64,000 bases of DNA. Source: an uncultured Bacteroides sp. Lineage in GTDB: Bacteria > Bacteroidota > Bacteroidia > Bacteroidales > Bacteroidaceae. Positions 1 through 8,951 of this stretch are shown in pieces. The DNA is taken from the NCBI GenBank assembly GCA_944322345.1, contig CALUOO010000013.1, forward strand, positions 26,732 through 90,731, in the 5' to 3' direction. The notes beneath the pieces are model-generated. The model was not told the origin of the DNA and searched no databases. It was given only the letters and a program-made list of their open reading frames with translations. The translations under genes were made by a program, and so were the position numbers. Every line of letters starts with the position of its first letter. Position 1 is the stretch's first letter.

Positions 1-491
1 TAATCTAATAACCATATTAATATGACAGAATTAGATGTTAACTTTTTGATCATTGTATCTACTGCATCACTTAATACCTCTGTGTTATTCAGTTCTATAT
101 TTATGTTGGGACTAAGTTCCAATTCTCTTGCAAGATTATGCATAATAGATTGAAAGAATGAGTCTATGGTTTCTACTCTGAATCGACTATAGTCATGTAG
201 CAGATAATTTAATGCTTTGCCTGCTATTTCGTTGATTTCTAATTCTGTTTTTCCTGTTTCTTCTTTTACTCGATTGAGGTATGCTTCAGATTCTAAATCG
301 CTTTTCCATATACCATAAAGTTGGCTAAGGATGCGTTCTTTCATTTCTGAGGTGGCTTTGTTGGTAAAAGTTACAGCTAGAATTTGTCGATATGCATAGG
401 GATTTAGAATAAGAAGTTTTATATATTCTACTGCTAATGTAAATGTTTTTCCAGAACCGGCAGAAGCTTTATATACTAAAAGTTTACTCAT
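1..491 (-). CDS. UvrD/RecB-type DNA helicase, N-terminal part (runs off the left edge)
   Basis: I translated this leftward frame by hand from the ATG at 491-489; it stays open for 163 codons to the window edge. Residues 10-16 read SAGSGKT, a Walker A motif in the style of superfamily 1 helicases, followed near residue 40 by AVTFTNKATSEMKERI, the classic motif Ia region of UvrD/RecB/AddA proteins. Such proteins unwind double-strand ends, often with a nuclease domain or partner; the end that would show a nuclease is missing here. A good -7 box lies upstream at 550-557. Family call is firm; the exact member (RecB/AddA-like or a stand-alone helicase) cannot be decided. Confidence 0.85.
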   Translation of the reverse strand, partial: MSKLLVYKASAGSGKTFTLAVEYIKLLILNPYAYRQILAVTFTNKATSEMKERILSQLYGIWKSDLESEAYLNRVKEETGKTELEINEIAGKALNYLLHDYSRFRVETIDSFFQSIMHNLARELELSPNINIELNNTEVLSDAVDTMIKKLTSNSVILIWLLD

Positions 492-549
492 ACTCTTTGA
501 ATCTTTATATTTTCAATTTTAGTTGATAAGTAATTATATACCTTATAAA

Positions 550-557
550 CAAAGGTA
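550..557 (-). promoter_or_regulatory. -7 box for the helicase gene
   Basis: The reverse complement reads TACCTTTG, a perfect match to the Bacteroides -7 consensus TAnnTTTG, about 60 bases before the helicase ATG. No clear -33 TTTG is seen. Confidence 0.45.
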
Positions 558-650
558 ATGTACTTTTTTGATTTTTCAGTAAAGGAAAGCTATTTTCTGC
601 CGTTCATATTGATTTTCTGTTGATATATGTATTTACATATGTTTTTTCCT

Positions 651-658
651 TATTTTTG
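651..658 (+). promoter_or_regulatory. -7 box for the acetyltransferase/IbrAB-like operon
   Basis: TATTTTTG matches TAnnTTTG exactly and lies 23 bases before the ATG at 682. The divergent 492-681 gap thus holds promoters for both flanking genes. Confidence 0.45.
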
Positions 659-681
659 TATTTCCTATTTGTTTGATTTAT

Positions 682-1089
682 ATGATACAAATAATACAGC
701 TGAAAGGAATGGAGCAACAATTATATCAATTGGTAGCTCCTTTGGTGATGGATCCAGTGGTTATACGAGCTAATAATAATTATCCGTTTAAGACAAACGA
801 TAATTATGTTTGGTTTATCGCAACTGAAGAAGATAAGGTAGTGGGTTTTTTACCATTAGAATTGAGAAAGTCTCAAAAAGTAATTATTAATAATTATTAT
901 GTAGTATCGGATAATGAGATACGAAAAAATATATTATCAGCATTGTTGTCTGCAGCTTTAGATGTTTTCTCTTCTGGAGAATGGTTGTTTACATCAGTAG
1001 CATTGATACAAGATAAGGATATCTTTGAAAAGTTTGGTTTTATATTACAGGAGAAAAAATGGAAACTTTATGTTAAAATGATAAGATGA
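682..1089 (+). CDS. small GNAT-like acetyltransferase-type protein
   Basis: A 135-residue protein. An in-frame TTG lies three codons earlier (673), but the ATG at 682 is the better start and follows a -7 box at 651. The pattern of strands and helices (a VWFIATEEDKVVGFLPLEL stretch, then a helix, then FEKFGFILQEKKWKLYVKMIR at the end) resembles the GNAT fold, where a C-terminal 'FEKxGF' turn is common. The acetyl-CoA-binding Q/RxxGxG/A loop is not recognisable, so activity is uncertain. It ends 7 bases before the PAPS-reductase-like gene, so it is probably co-transcribed with it. Codon use is strongly AT-rich. Confidence 0.55.
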   Translation: MIQIIQLKGMEQQLYQLVAPLVMDPVVIRANNNYPFKTNDNYVWFIATEEDKVVGFLPLELRKSQKVIINNYYVVSDNEIRKNILSALLSAALDVFSSGEWLFTSVALIQDKDIFEKFGFILQEKKWKLYVKMIR

Positions 1090-1096
1090 AAAAGTC

Positions 1097-2401
1097 ATGA
1101 GGAGGGCAAATGTTAAGGATACTAGGAATGTATATGAATTAGCTCAAGAACGTTTGAAAATCATATTTAATGAATTTGATAATATTTATGTTTCTTTTTC
1201 TGGAGGAAAGGATAGCGGGGTATTATTGAATATGTGTATAGATTACATTCGTCGTAATAAATTGGATAGACGTATTGGAGTTTTTCACATGGATTATGAG
1301 ATTCAATATAAGATGACGATTGAATATGTAGATAGAATGCTGGAGGCAAATAGGGATATTTTGGATATTTATCGTGTTTGTGTCCCCTTTCGAGTGGCTA
1401 CGTCTACATCTATGTATCAGACTTTTTGGCGTCCTTGGGAGGATAATAAGAAGGATATATGGGTACGTCCTCTGCCGAAAGGTGCTATGGTAAAAGACGA
1501 TTTCTCTTTTTATAATACAACCATGTGGGATTATGAATTTCAAATGCGATTTGCACAGTGGATACATAAAAAGAAAGATGCTGTACGTACTTGTTGTTTG
1601 ATAGGTATTCGTACTCAGGAAAGTTTTAACCGTTGGCGCTGTATTTACATGAACCGAAAATTTCAAATATATCATAAATATAAATGGACTTCAAAAGTAG
1701 GGAATGATGTGTATAATGCATATCCCATTTTTGATTGGAAAACAACAGATATTTGGACAGCTAACGGAAAATTTCAATGGGATTATAATACGTTATATGA
1801 TTTGTATTATCGTGCTGGAGTTAATCTAGAACGTCAACGTGTTGCCAGTCCGTTTATAGGTGAAGCAATAGAAAGTTTATCTTTGTATCGTGTTCTTGAC
1901 CCAGATACATGGGGAAAGATGATAGGCCGTGTTAATGGAGTAAATTTTACCTCCATGTATGGAGGTACACATGCGATGGGGTGGCAAACAATTAAATTAC
2001 CCAAAGGATATACTTGGCGTGAGTTTATGTATTTTTTATTATCAACATTACCTGAACGTACACGAAAGAATTATTTGCGTAAATTGTCAGTGAGCGTGAA
2101 CTTTTGGCGTAACAAAGGTGGATGTTTGAGTGATGAAACAATCCAAAAATTAATTGATGCGAAGATCCCGATCGTTGTGATGGATACTACCAATTATAAG
2201 ACTACTAAGAAGCCTGTTCGTATGGAATATATAGATGATATTGATATACCCGAATTTAGGGAAATCCCTACTTATAAACGTATGTGTGTTTGTATTTTGA
2301 AAAACGACCATGCGTGCAAATACATGGGATTTTCTCCCACTAAAGAAGAAATGAGTAAGAGGGCTCAGGTAATGGAACAATATAAAATTATAGTCTCATG
2401 A
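1097..2401 (+). CDS. PP-loop PAPS-reductase-family protein, IbrA-like (DUF3440 type)
   Basis: 434 residues. Residues 35-40 are SGGKDS, the PP-loop that binds ATP in the PAPS reductase/ATP pyrophosphatase superfamily. The long C-terminal part with GIRTQESFNRW, YPIFDWKTTDIW and a Cys-rich end (CVCILKNDHACKYMGF) is the pattern of IbrA-like proteins, which pair with a ParB-like IbrB. It is not a standard CysH: it is too long and lies outside any sulfate assimilation locus. The stop overlaps the next start (ATGA at 2398), indicating translational coupling. In E. coli, IbrAB was described as affecting expression of immunoglobulin-binding proteins; the chemistry is unknown to me. Substrate here cannot be named. 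Confidence 0.75.
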   Translation: MRRANVKDTRNVYELAQERLKIIFNEFDNIYVSFSGGKDSGVLLNMCIDYIRRNKLDRRIGVFHMDYEIQYKMTIEYVDRMLEANRDILDIYRVCVPFRVATSTSMYQTFWRPWEDNKKDIWVRPLPKGAMVKDDFSFYNTTMWDYEFQMRFAQWIHKKKDAVRTCCLIGIRTQESFNRWRCIYMNRKFQIYHKYKWTSKVGNDVYNAYPIFDWKTTDIWTANGKFQWDYNTLYDLYYRAGVNLERQRVASPFIGEAIESLSLYRVLDPDTWGKMIGRVNGVNFTSMYGGTHAMGWQTIKLPKGYTWREFMYFLLSTLPERTRKNYLRKLSVSVNFWRNKGGCLSDETIQKLIDAKIPIVVMDTTNYKTTKKPVRMEYIDDIDIPEFREIPTYKRMCVCILKNDHACKYMGFSPTKEEMSKRAQVMEQYKIIVS

Positions 2402-2946
2402 GTACATATAGAAGTCCTGTTTATAATGTTAAGGCAGTGCCTGTAGAAAAAGTTTTTGCTAATGATTATAATCCTAATGTTGTGGCACCTCCTGAAATGA
2501 AATTGTTAGAGCTTTCTATCTGGGAGGATGGTTTTACGATGCCTTGTGTTTGTTATTATGACAAAGAGAACGATAAATATATTTTGGTAGATGGTTATCA
2601 TCGGTATACAGTGTTGAAAACCTCAAGGCGTATTTATGAACGTGAAAAAGGTTTGTTACCTATCGTAGTAATTGATAAGGATTTGTCTAATCGTATGAGC
2701 TCTACTATCCGTCATAATCGTGCTAGAGGAATGCATAATATTGAGCTTATGTGTCATATTGTGGCTGAACTGGATAAGGCAGGGATGTCTGATAAGTGGA
2801 TTATGAAGAACATTGGCATGGATAGGGATGAATTGTTGCGTTTAAAACAAATTTCAGGGTTGGCTGATTTGTTTGCTAACCGCGAGTTTAGTATTCCAGA
2901 GGAAATTATTCCTCCTATATCAGAGTTGGAGAGGAAAAACTTATGA
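2398..2946 (+). CDS. ParB/sulfiredoxin-fold protein, IbrB-like
   Basis: 182 residues, overlapping the upstream PP-loop gene by 4 bases. Residues 65-70 are DGYHRY, corresponding to the conserved box of ParB-like nuclease/CTPase domains; the preceding VEKVFANDYNPN is the typical N-terminal strand-plus-Asn motif of the fold. The rest is helical with a possible HTH (MSDKWIMKNIGMDRDELLRLKQISG). The pairing of a ParB-like protein with a PAPS-reductase-like protein is the hallmark of IbrA/IbrB pairs, so it more likely acts with its neighbour than in chromosome segregation. The stop TGA overlaps an ATG that opens a 19-codon ORF. Confidence 0.75.
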   Translation: MSTYRSPVYNVKAVPVEKVFANDYNPNVVAPPEMKLLELSIWEDGFTMPCVCYYDKENDKYILVDGYHRYTVLKTSRRIYEREKGLLPIVVIDKDLSNRMSSTIRHNRARGMHNIELMCHIVAELDKAGMSDKWIMKNIGMDRDELLRLKQISGLADLFANREFSIPEEIIPPISELERKNL

Positions 2947-3002
2947 AACTTATGGATGACTACTACCTGACAAATGAATCATGGTATCAGCTCTCTGTAT
3001 AG
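2943..3002 (+). CDS. 19-residue ORF coupled to the IbrB-like gene, possible remnant
   Basis: ATG at 2943-2945 overlaps the upstream stop as ATGA. The frame encodes MKLMDDYYLTNESWYQLSV and ends at a TAG at 3000-3002. The coupling repeats the arrangement between the two genes before it, and the peptide looks like the beginning of a normal protein, so this may be what is left of a third operon gene. It may equally be chance. Confidence 0.3.
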   Translation: MKLMDDYYLTNESWYQLSV

Positions 3003-3046
3003 ATATAAGATAAGAATTTGATAATAAATAATTTAACAAAGTAACC

Positions 3047-6000
3047 ATGAAGAAAAGTATTTTATTTGTTTTTGTGTTCGCTTGTTTTTGGTGTGTAAGT
3101 GCCCAATCTAAAGGGCAGTCTCCAAAATGGTTGCGTTATTGTGCTATTTCCCCTGATGGAAAGAATATAGCATTTTCTTATTCCGGAGATATTTATATTG
3201 TTCCGACATCAGGAGGAAATGCCCGGCAGATTACATCGAATACTGCTTACGAATATGCTCCCATATGGAGTCCGGACAGTAAGCAGATTGCTTTTGCTAG
3301 TGCTCGAGAGGGAAGTATGGATGTCTATTTGGTTCCTATCGAAGGAGGAAGTCCGAAACGTATTACAACCCGTTCGGGAAATGAGATACCTGTAGCTTTT
3401 CTCGATAAAGAGACGATCCTTTATTCCAGTACAGGCATTCCTACGCCAGAAAATATGCAATTCCCTTCAGGAACATTTTCTCATATTTATAAAGTGAGTA
3501 CTGAGGGAGGAAGACCAGTATTGTATTCGGACTGGTCGATGGGAAATCCTAATATTGGTCGAAATGGAGTGTTGTACGAAGATATCAAAGGATATGAAGA
3601 TTATTGGCGGAAACATCAGACTTCTAGCATAGCACGAGACATATGGCTATATGATGGTAAAGTATACAAGAAAATAACCGATTTCAAGGGAGATGATCGT
3701 AGCCCGGTTTGGAGTCCCGATGGTAAGAGTTTTTATTATTTAAGTGAACGTAGTGGCTCCTTTAATGTACATTGGCATTCTTTGGGATCAGATGCTGGAG
3801 ACAAACAACTAACTTTTCATAAAGATCATCCTGTTCGATTCCTGACTTCTTCAACCGACGGATTACTCTGCTACAGTTATGACGGTGAGCTATATACTTT
3901 TCGGCCCGATGGTGGAAAGCCGCAGAAGGTAGATGTAGCTATCGTACGTGATGAAATGCAACGTGATGTAATTCGTCAGATACGCTCCTCTGGGGCATCT
4001 CAGGTTTCAATCTCTCCTAAAAATAAAGAGATTGCATTTATCATGAACGGTGATGTATATGTCACTTCTACGGAGTATAATACTACTAAACAGATTACTG
4101 ATACTCCTGAACGTGAACGTACAGTGGACTTTGCACCTGATGGCCGTTCGTTGGTTTATGCCTCAGAACGGAACGGAAGATGGCAGATTTATCAAGCTAC
4201 CATTGCAGATGAGAAAGAAAAGAATTTTACTTATTGTACAGAGATAAAGGAAGAGCGTTTGACTGATGGCAGTTATACAGCTTTTCAGCCTGCTTATAAT
4301 CCTAAAGGAGGGGAGGTGGCTTTTCTGAAGAATCGGACGGAGATTTGTATTCTTGATTTGAAGAGCAAGAAAGTACGTACTGTGATGGATGGTAAATATC
4401 AATATTCTTATGTAGATGGAGATCAAAGTTTCGAATGGAGTCCTGATGGTAAATGGATACTTTCTGAATACATTGGAAACGGTGGATGGAATAACAAGGA
4501 TATTGCTTTGATAAAGGCTGATGGGTCTGGTAAAATTTATAACCTGACCAATAGCGGTTATTCAGAAGGAAGTCCTCAGTGGGTTCTCGGTGGAAAAGCA
4601 ATGCTTTTCCAAAGCGATCGCGCTGGTTATCGCAGCCATGGGTCATGGGGAGCTGAACGCGATGAATACATCATGTTTTTTGACCGCGAAGCATACGATC
4701 GTTTCCGCATGACAAAAGAAGAAGTTGCCTTATTAGACGAGAAGGAAAAGGCTGAAAAAGAGGCGAAAGAAAAAGAAGATAAGGAAAAAGAGGCAAAAGA
4801 AAAAGAAGATAAGGAAAAAGAGGCAAAAGAAAAAAAGAAAGGTGCGAAAGAGAAAAAAGACGATGAAGGTTCTGGAAAAGAAGATAAAAAGAAAAAAGAA
4901 GAAAAATCAGAGGAGCTTGTATTCGATTTAGAACATTTGGAAGAGTGGACTATACGCTTGACTCCTTATTCTACTTCGCTGGGAGACGTGGTACTGAGTA
5001 AAGATGGAACAAAGCTTTATTATATCGCTCCTCATGAGGGAAATCCAGCCTTATGGGTACAAGATCTGAAGGAATATAGCAATCGCCTTAAGATGACGGG
5101 TATGAGCTGGGCAGACCTTGATTTGGACAATGATGGTACCAATGCTTATTTTGCGGCAGGAGGTACAATCAAGAAATTGGAAGTAGAAAATGGTAAGATA
5201 AATAATATCGGGTTTGAGACATTCTATACAGACCGTCCTGATGAACAACGTAAATATTTGTTCGACCATATTTGGAATCAAACCAAGGAGAAATTGTATG
5301 ATCCGGGAATGAATGGTGCTGATTGGGATGCGCTTTATAAAACTTATTCTAAATTTCTTCCATTCATTTCTAATAATTATGATTTTGCTGAGATGGCGAG
5401 TGAAATGTTGGGTGAGTTAAATGTTTCCCATACCGGATGCCGATTTGGTGGATACGGAGGGGCATTGCCTACTGCTACGTTGGCTGCTTTTTATGATGAG
5501 GGCTATCAAGGTGACGGTTTGAAGGTGAAAGAAGTAATCAAAGGAAGTCCACTTGAAGTGGGCAAGAATCCTGTAACTGCTGGATGTATTATTACCGCTA
5601 TTGATGGAGTAAAGATTAAAGCAGGAATGGATTATTATCCATTGCTCGAAGGAAAAGTAGGACGTTATACTCGTTTGTCGATAGAAAAAGATGGAAAGGA
5701 ATATGATATGACTATCAAACCTGTTTCTCAAGGAACAGAAGATGCTTTGTTATATCGGCGTTGGGTAGAACGTAACAGAGAGCAAGTGAATAAGTTGTCG
5801 GACGGAAAGATAGCATATGTACATATTAAGGCGATGGATGCTGGCAGTTTCCAGACATTATATAAAGAATTGATGAGTGAAGAGAATCGTAACAAAAAAG
5901 CAGTGATAGTAGATACGCGTCATAATGGAGGTGGGTGGTTGCACGACGATGTTTGTATGTTGCTCAGTGGCCAGCGGACGATGTTGTATAAACCTCGTGG

Positions 6001-6352
6001 TCAATATATTGGAGACGATCCGTTTGATCGTTGGACAAAGCCTTCATGTATGTTAATTTGTGAAGATAACTATTCGAACGCCCATGGTACTCCATGGTAT
6101 TATAAGGCACAAGGTATTGGCAAGCTGATAGGTGCTCCAGTGCCAGGTACAATGACTGCTGTTTGGTGGGAAGGTTTGGAAGGCGGAATGGTCTTTGGTA
6201 TCCCTCAGGTAGGAGCATATGATATGGATGGCAATGTATTGGAGAATCAGTTGTTGTATCCTGATATTGAAATTTATAATAATCCTGCTGACATGCTTAC
6301 TGGTAAGGATAGGCAGTTGGAAAGGGCAGTAGAGGAGATGATGAATATTTAA
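3047..6352 (+). CDS. tricorn-type S41 serine protease, exported
   Basis: 1101 residues. A signal peptide (residues 1-19, ending VSAQ) is followed by TolB/WD40-like beta-propeller repeats with recurrent WSPDxKxIAF motifs up to about residue 545, a highly charged K/E/D linker at about 564-625, a second propeller-like stretch, then the tricorn core: NVSHTGC with His795, a PDZ-like domain (about 810-880) and the S41 C-terminal domain with HNGGGW and YSNAHG, whose Ser1010 is the probable nucleophile. Tricorn protease degrades peptides from larger proteases; Bacteroidota homologues are periplasmic or surface proteins. A Rho-independent terminator follows at 6393. Nothing else in the neighbourhood points to a specific substrate. 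Confidence 0.9.
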   Translation: MKKSILFVFVFACFWCVSAQSKGQSPKWLRYCAISPDGKNIAFSYSGDIYIVPTSGGNARQITSNTAYEYAPIWSPDSKQIAFASAREGSMDVYLVPIEGGSPKRITTRSGNEIPVAFLDKETILYSSTGIPTPENMQFPSGTFSHIYKVSTEGGRPVLYSDWSMGNPNIGRNGVLYEDIKGYEDYWRKHQTSSIARDIWLYDGKVYKKITDFKGDDRSPVWSPDGKSFYYLSERSGSFNVHWHSLGSDAGDKQLTFHKDHPVRFLTSSTDGLLCYSYDGELYTFRPDGGKPQKVDVAIVRDEMQRDVIRQIRSSGASQVSISPKNKEIAFIMNGDVYVTSTEYNTTKQITDTPERERTVDFAPDGRSLVYASERNGRWQIYQATIADEKEKNFTYCTEIKEERLTDGSYTAFQPAYNPKGGEVAFLKNRTEICILDLKSKKVRTVMDGKYQYSYVDGDQSFEWSPDGKWILSEYIGNGGWNNKDIALIKADGSGKIYNLTNSGYSEGSPQWVLGGKAMLFQSDRAGYRSHGSWGAERDEYIMFFDREAYDRFRMTKEEVALLDEKEKAEKEAKEKEDKEKEAKEKEDKEKEAKEKKKGAKEKKDDEGSGKEDKKKKEEKSEELVFDLEHLEEWTIRLTPYSTSLGDVVLSKDGTKLYYIAPHEGNPALWVQDLKEYSNRLKMTGMSWADLDLDNDGTNAYFAAGGTIKKLEVENGKINNIGFETFYTDRPDEQRKYLFDHIWNQTKEKLYDPGMNGADWDALYKTYSKFLPFISNNYDFAEMASEMLGELNVSHTGCRFGGYGGALPTATLAAFYDEGYQGDGLKVKEVIKGSPLEVGKNPVTAGCIITAIDGVKIKAGMDYYPLLEGKVGRYTRLSIEKDGKEYDMTIKPVSQGTEDALLYRRWVERNREQVNKLSDGKIAYVHIKAMDAGSFQTLYKELMSEENRNKKAVIVDTRHNGGGWLHDDVCMLLSGQRTMLYKPRGQYIGDDPFDRWTKPSCMLICEDNYSNAHGTPWYYKAQGIGKLIGAPVPGTMTAVWWEGLEGGMVFGIPQVGAYDMDGNVLENQLLYPDIEIYNNPADMLTGKDRQLERAVEEMMNI
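4771..4830 (+). repeat. two tandem 30-bp repeats in the protease linker
   Basis: Two identical 30-bp units (4771-4800 and 4801-4830) encode a decapeptide rich in Lys and Glu inside the linker of the tricorn-type protease. The unit is a multiple of three, so copy-number change would lengthen or shorten the linker without a frameshift. Confidence 0.85.
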
Positions 6353-6392
6353 GAGCATTATTAAAATGCTACTTTAATTTTATATGTTGTGA

Positions 6393-6427
6393 GAAATGCG
6401 GAAATTCGATAAGGACTTCCGCATTTT
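6393..6427 (+). terminator. terminator after the tricorn-type protease gene
   Basis: A perfect 10-bp stem (AAATGCGGAA at 6394-6403 with TTCCGCATTT at 6417-6426) is followed by a T-rich stretch. Confidence 0.75.
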
Positions 6428-6505
6428 CTATATTTTTATTTTAGTCTTATGCCAAGCTCACATTAATTTAATGTTTTCTTGTTTTATGTATCGGGAAATA
6501 TAAGC

Positions 6506-6513
6506 TATCTTTG
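6506..6513 (+). promoter_or_regulatory. -7 box for tamL
   Basis: TATCTTTG is an exact TAnnTTTG match, 32 bases before the ATG at 6546, directly after the upstream terminator. A -33 box is not obvious. Confidence 0.5.
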
Positions 6514-6545
6514 CAAACATCTTTTCTTATTATAGAGAACCATAC

Positions 6546-8858
6546 ATGAGAAGTCTTTTTGGAAATTTAATGGCTTTTATTTTACTGCTGTCACTGGCTT
6601 CGTGTTCTGCTACCAAGTTCGTGCCAGATGGTTCTTATTTGCTGGACGATGTTAAAATACATACGGATGACAAAAATGTACGTCCTTCTTCTTTAAAAAT
6701 GTACATCAGACAAAATCCGAATGCTAAATGGTTTAGCTTAATAAAAACACAATTATATATTTATAATCTGTCGGGAAGTGATTCGACGAAATGGGGAAAT
6801 AAGCTTTTAAGAAGGTTGGGAGATGCTCCTGTTATATACGATGAAAAGGAGGCAGACCGTTCATGCGAGGAAATAAGAAAAGCTGTACAAAACATGGGAT
6901 ACATGGCTGCTACAGTAAAAAAAATCACTAAGACAAAAAAGAAAAAACTTAAATTAAACTATTACGTAACAGTTGGTGAACCTTATATTGTTCAATCACT
7001 GAAGTTTGACATCAGTGATTCAATTATTCATTCTATTCTTTGCAAAGACTCGGCCAATTCTTTGTTAAGAGAGAAGATGATATTAGATGTAAATGTACTG
7101 GATGAAGAAAGACAGCGCATTACCAACAAGTTACTTCAAAGTGGCTATTATAAATTTAACAAGGATTATATTAGCTATACAGCTGATACTGTTCGTAATA
7201 CTTATAAAGTGGATTTGACTTTACATTTGCGTCCCTATAAGGAGAATGTAAATGATTCTGCACGATTGCATAAGCAATATAAGATAGGTAAAATTAGTTT
7301 CATTACAGATTATAATGTATTGCAGTCATCGGGATTGAATAGAGTTGATACCAATGATTCTATTTATTATCAGAACTATCCTATCTATTATAAGGATAAA
7401 CTTTATCTGTCTCCTAAAGTATTGGTTGATAACTTACGTTTCTACTCAGGAGATTTGTATAATGAGCGCCTGGTACAACAGACCTATTCAGGATTTGGAC
7501 GTTTGTCTGCTTTAAAATATACAAACATCCGGTTTGTAGAGAGTGATTTGGCAAGTGATTCTGCTAAATTGGATTGTTATGTTCTGCTTACAAAAAATAA
7601 GCATAAATCAGTGGCTTTTGAGGTAGAAGGTACAAATTCTGCCGGTGATTTAGGTGCAGCAGCTTCTGTCTCTTTCCAACATAAGAATCTGTTTCGTGGG
7701 TCGGAGACATTTATGCTTAAATTTCGTGGGGCATACGAGGTAATTTCTGGCCTTCAGGCAGGATATTCAAATAACAACTATACTGAATATGGAGTAGAGA
7801 CAAGCATTAATTTCCCCAACTTCTTATTCCCTTTAATCAGCTCTGACTTTAAACGAAAAATCAGAGCTACAACAGAGTTCGGATTGCAATATAACTATCA
7901 GAAACGTCCTGAATTCTTGCGGACAATGGCATCTGCTTCATGGAGCTATAAATGGAGTCAGCGCCGAAGGATACAGCATAAGGTTGATTTGCTTAATATC
8001 GGTTTCCTTTATTTGCCTGAGATATCTCCCAGGTTCAAGGAGGATTACATTAATAAAGGCCAAAACGATATTCTTCAGTACAACTATCAAGATCGTCTGA
8101 TAATAAATATGGGGTATAGCTATCAGTACAACAGTACAGGCGGTTCTATTGTCAACAATACTATTGCTTCTGATTCTTATTCCATCAGATTCAATTTTGA
8201 ATCGGCGGGAAACATCATGTATGCTTTGTCTAAAGCAGCAAAGATTCATAAAAATGACAATAATGAGTATGCTATTTTGGGGATACCTTTTGCTCAGTAT
8301 GTAAAAGCTGAGTTTGACTTTGCTAAGAACATTCGGATCGATCACCGTAATGCTGTTGCTTTTCATGTGGGAATGGGAGTAGCTGTCCCTTATGGAAATG
8401 CAAAAACAATACCTTTTGAAAAGCAATACTTTTCGGGGGGAGCCAACAGTGTTCGTGGATGGGCTGTGCGCGATCTGGGTCCCGGAGTTTTTCCTGGCAA
8501 TGGTAATTTGATGGATCAGTCGGGTGATATAAAATTGGATGCAAGCATTGAATATCGTAGTAAGCTGTTTTGGAAATTTCAAGGGGCCGTCTTTGTAGAT
8601 GCTGGTAATGTGTGGACTATTCGAGATTATGCTAACCAGCCGGGAGGTGTTTTTAAATTTAATGAATTTTACAAACAAATAGCAGTGGCATATGGATTAG
8701 GACTTCGTCTAGACCTTAACTTCTTTATATTGCGTTTTGACGGAGGTATGAAAGCCATCAATCCTGTATATCAGAAGAAGAGAGATCATTATCCAATTAT
8801 CCATCCAGACTTTAGCCGCGATTTTGCTTTCCATTTTGCGGTTGGATATCCTTTCTAA
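6546..8858 (+). CDS. tamL: TamL-type Omp85 family lipoprotein (BamA/TamA paralogue)
   Basis: 770 residues. The N-terminus is a lipoprotein signal with lipobox LASC (Cys20), then CSATKFVPDGSYLL, typical of the Bacteroidota BamA paralogue TamL, which unlike BamA is lipidated. POTRA-like repeats fill about residues 25-330; the C-terminal half is a 16-strand barrel of the Omp85 (surface antigen D15) type containing the loop-6 GGANSVRGW (VRGW) motif, and the last residue is Phe, as required for barrel insertion. TamB is encoded convergently just downstream, matching the known TamL-TamB partnership. Role: insertion or assembly of outer-membrane components, or lipid transport. Start ATG at 6546 is well placed behind a -7 box. 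Confidence 0.85.
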   Translation: MRSLFGNLMAFILLLSLASCSATKFVPDGSYLLDDVKIHTDDKNVRPSSLKMYIRQNPNAKWFSLIKTQLYIYNLSGSDSTKWGNKLLRRLGDAPVIYDEKEADRSCEEIRKAVQNMGYMAATVKKITKTKKKKLKLNYYVTVGEPYIVQSLKFDISDSIIHSILCKDSANSLLREKMILDVNVLDEERQRITNKLLQSGYYKFNKDYISYTADTVRNTYKVDLTLHLRPYKENVNDSARLHKQYKIGKISFITDYNVLQSSGLNRVDTNDSIYYQNYPIYYKDKLYLSPKVLVDNLRFYSGDLYNERLVQQTYSGFGRLSALKYTNIRFVESDLASDSAKLDCYVLLTKNKHKSVAFEVEGTNSAGDLGAAASVSFQHKNLFRGSETFMLKFRGAYEVISGLQAGYSNNNYTEYGVETSINFPNFLFPLISSDFKRKIRATTEFGLQYNYQKRPEFLRTMASASWSYKWSQRRRIQHKVDLLNIGFLYLPEISPRFKEDYINKGQNDILQYNYQDRLIINMGYSYQYNSTGGSIVNNTIASDSYSIRFNFESAGNIMYALSKAAKIHKNDNNEYAILGIPFAQYVKAEFDFAKNIRIDHRNAVAFHVGMGVAVPYGNAKTIPFEKQYFSGGANSVRGWAVRDLGPGVFPGNGNLMDQSGDIKLDASIEYRSKLFWKFQGAVFVDAGNVWTIRDYANQPGGVFKFNEFYKQIAVAYGLGLRLDLNFFILRFDGGMKAINPVYQKKRDHYPIIHPDFSRDFAFHFAVGYPF

Positions 8859-8884
8859 GCGAGATGAGGATACGCTTATTTTTA
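8856..8884 (+). terminator. terminator between tamL and tamB
   Basis: TAAGCG (8856-8861) pairs with CGCTTA (8873-8878), overlapping the tamL stop, followed by a run of Ts. The stem is short. Confidence 0.55.
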
Positions 8885-8951
8885 TCGTAGAAAGAGGATG
8901 CTGCTCTATGATAGGGAATAAAAAGTGTAGGTAGGTTTACCAGTAACTTTT

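Noticed and set aside
1097-2401. Assimilatory PAPS reductase (CysH)
   Set aside because: Too long, lacks sulfate assimilation neighbours, and has the IbrA-like C-terminal half.
2398-2946. ParB-like gene as a chromosome or plasmid partition gene
   Set aside because: No ParA neighbour and no parS-like sites noticed; it is coupled to a PAPS-reductase-family gene, the IbrA/IbrB arrangement.
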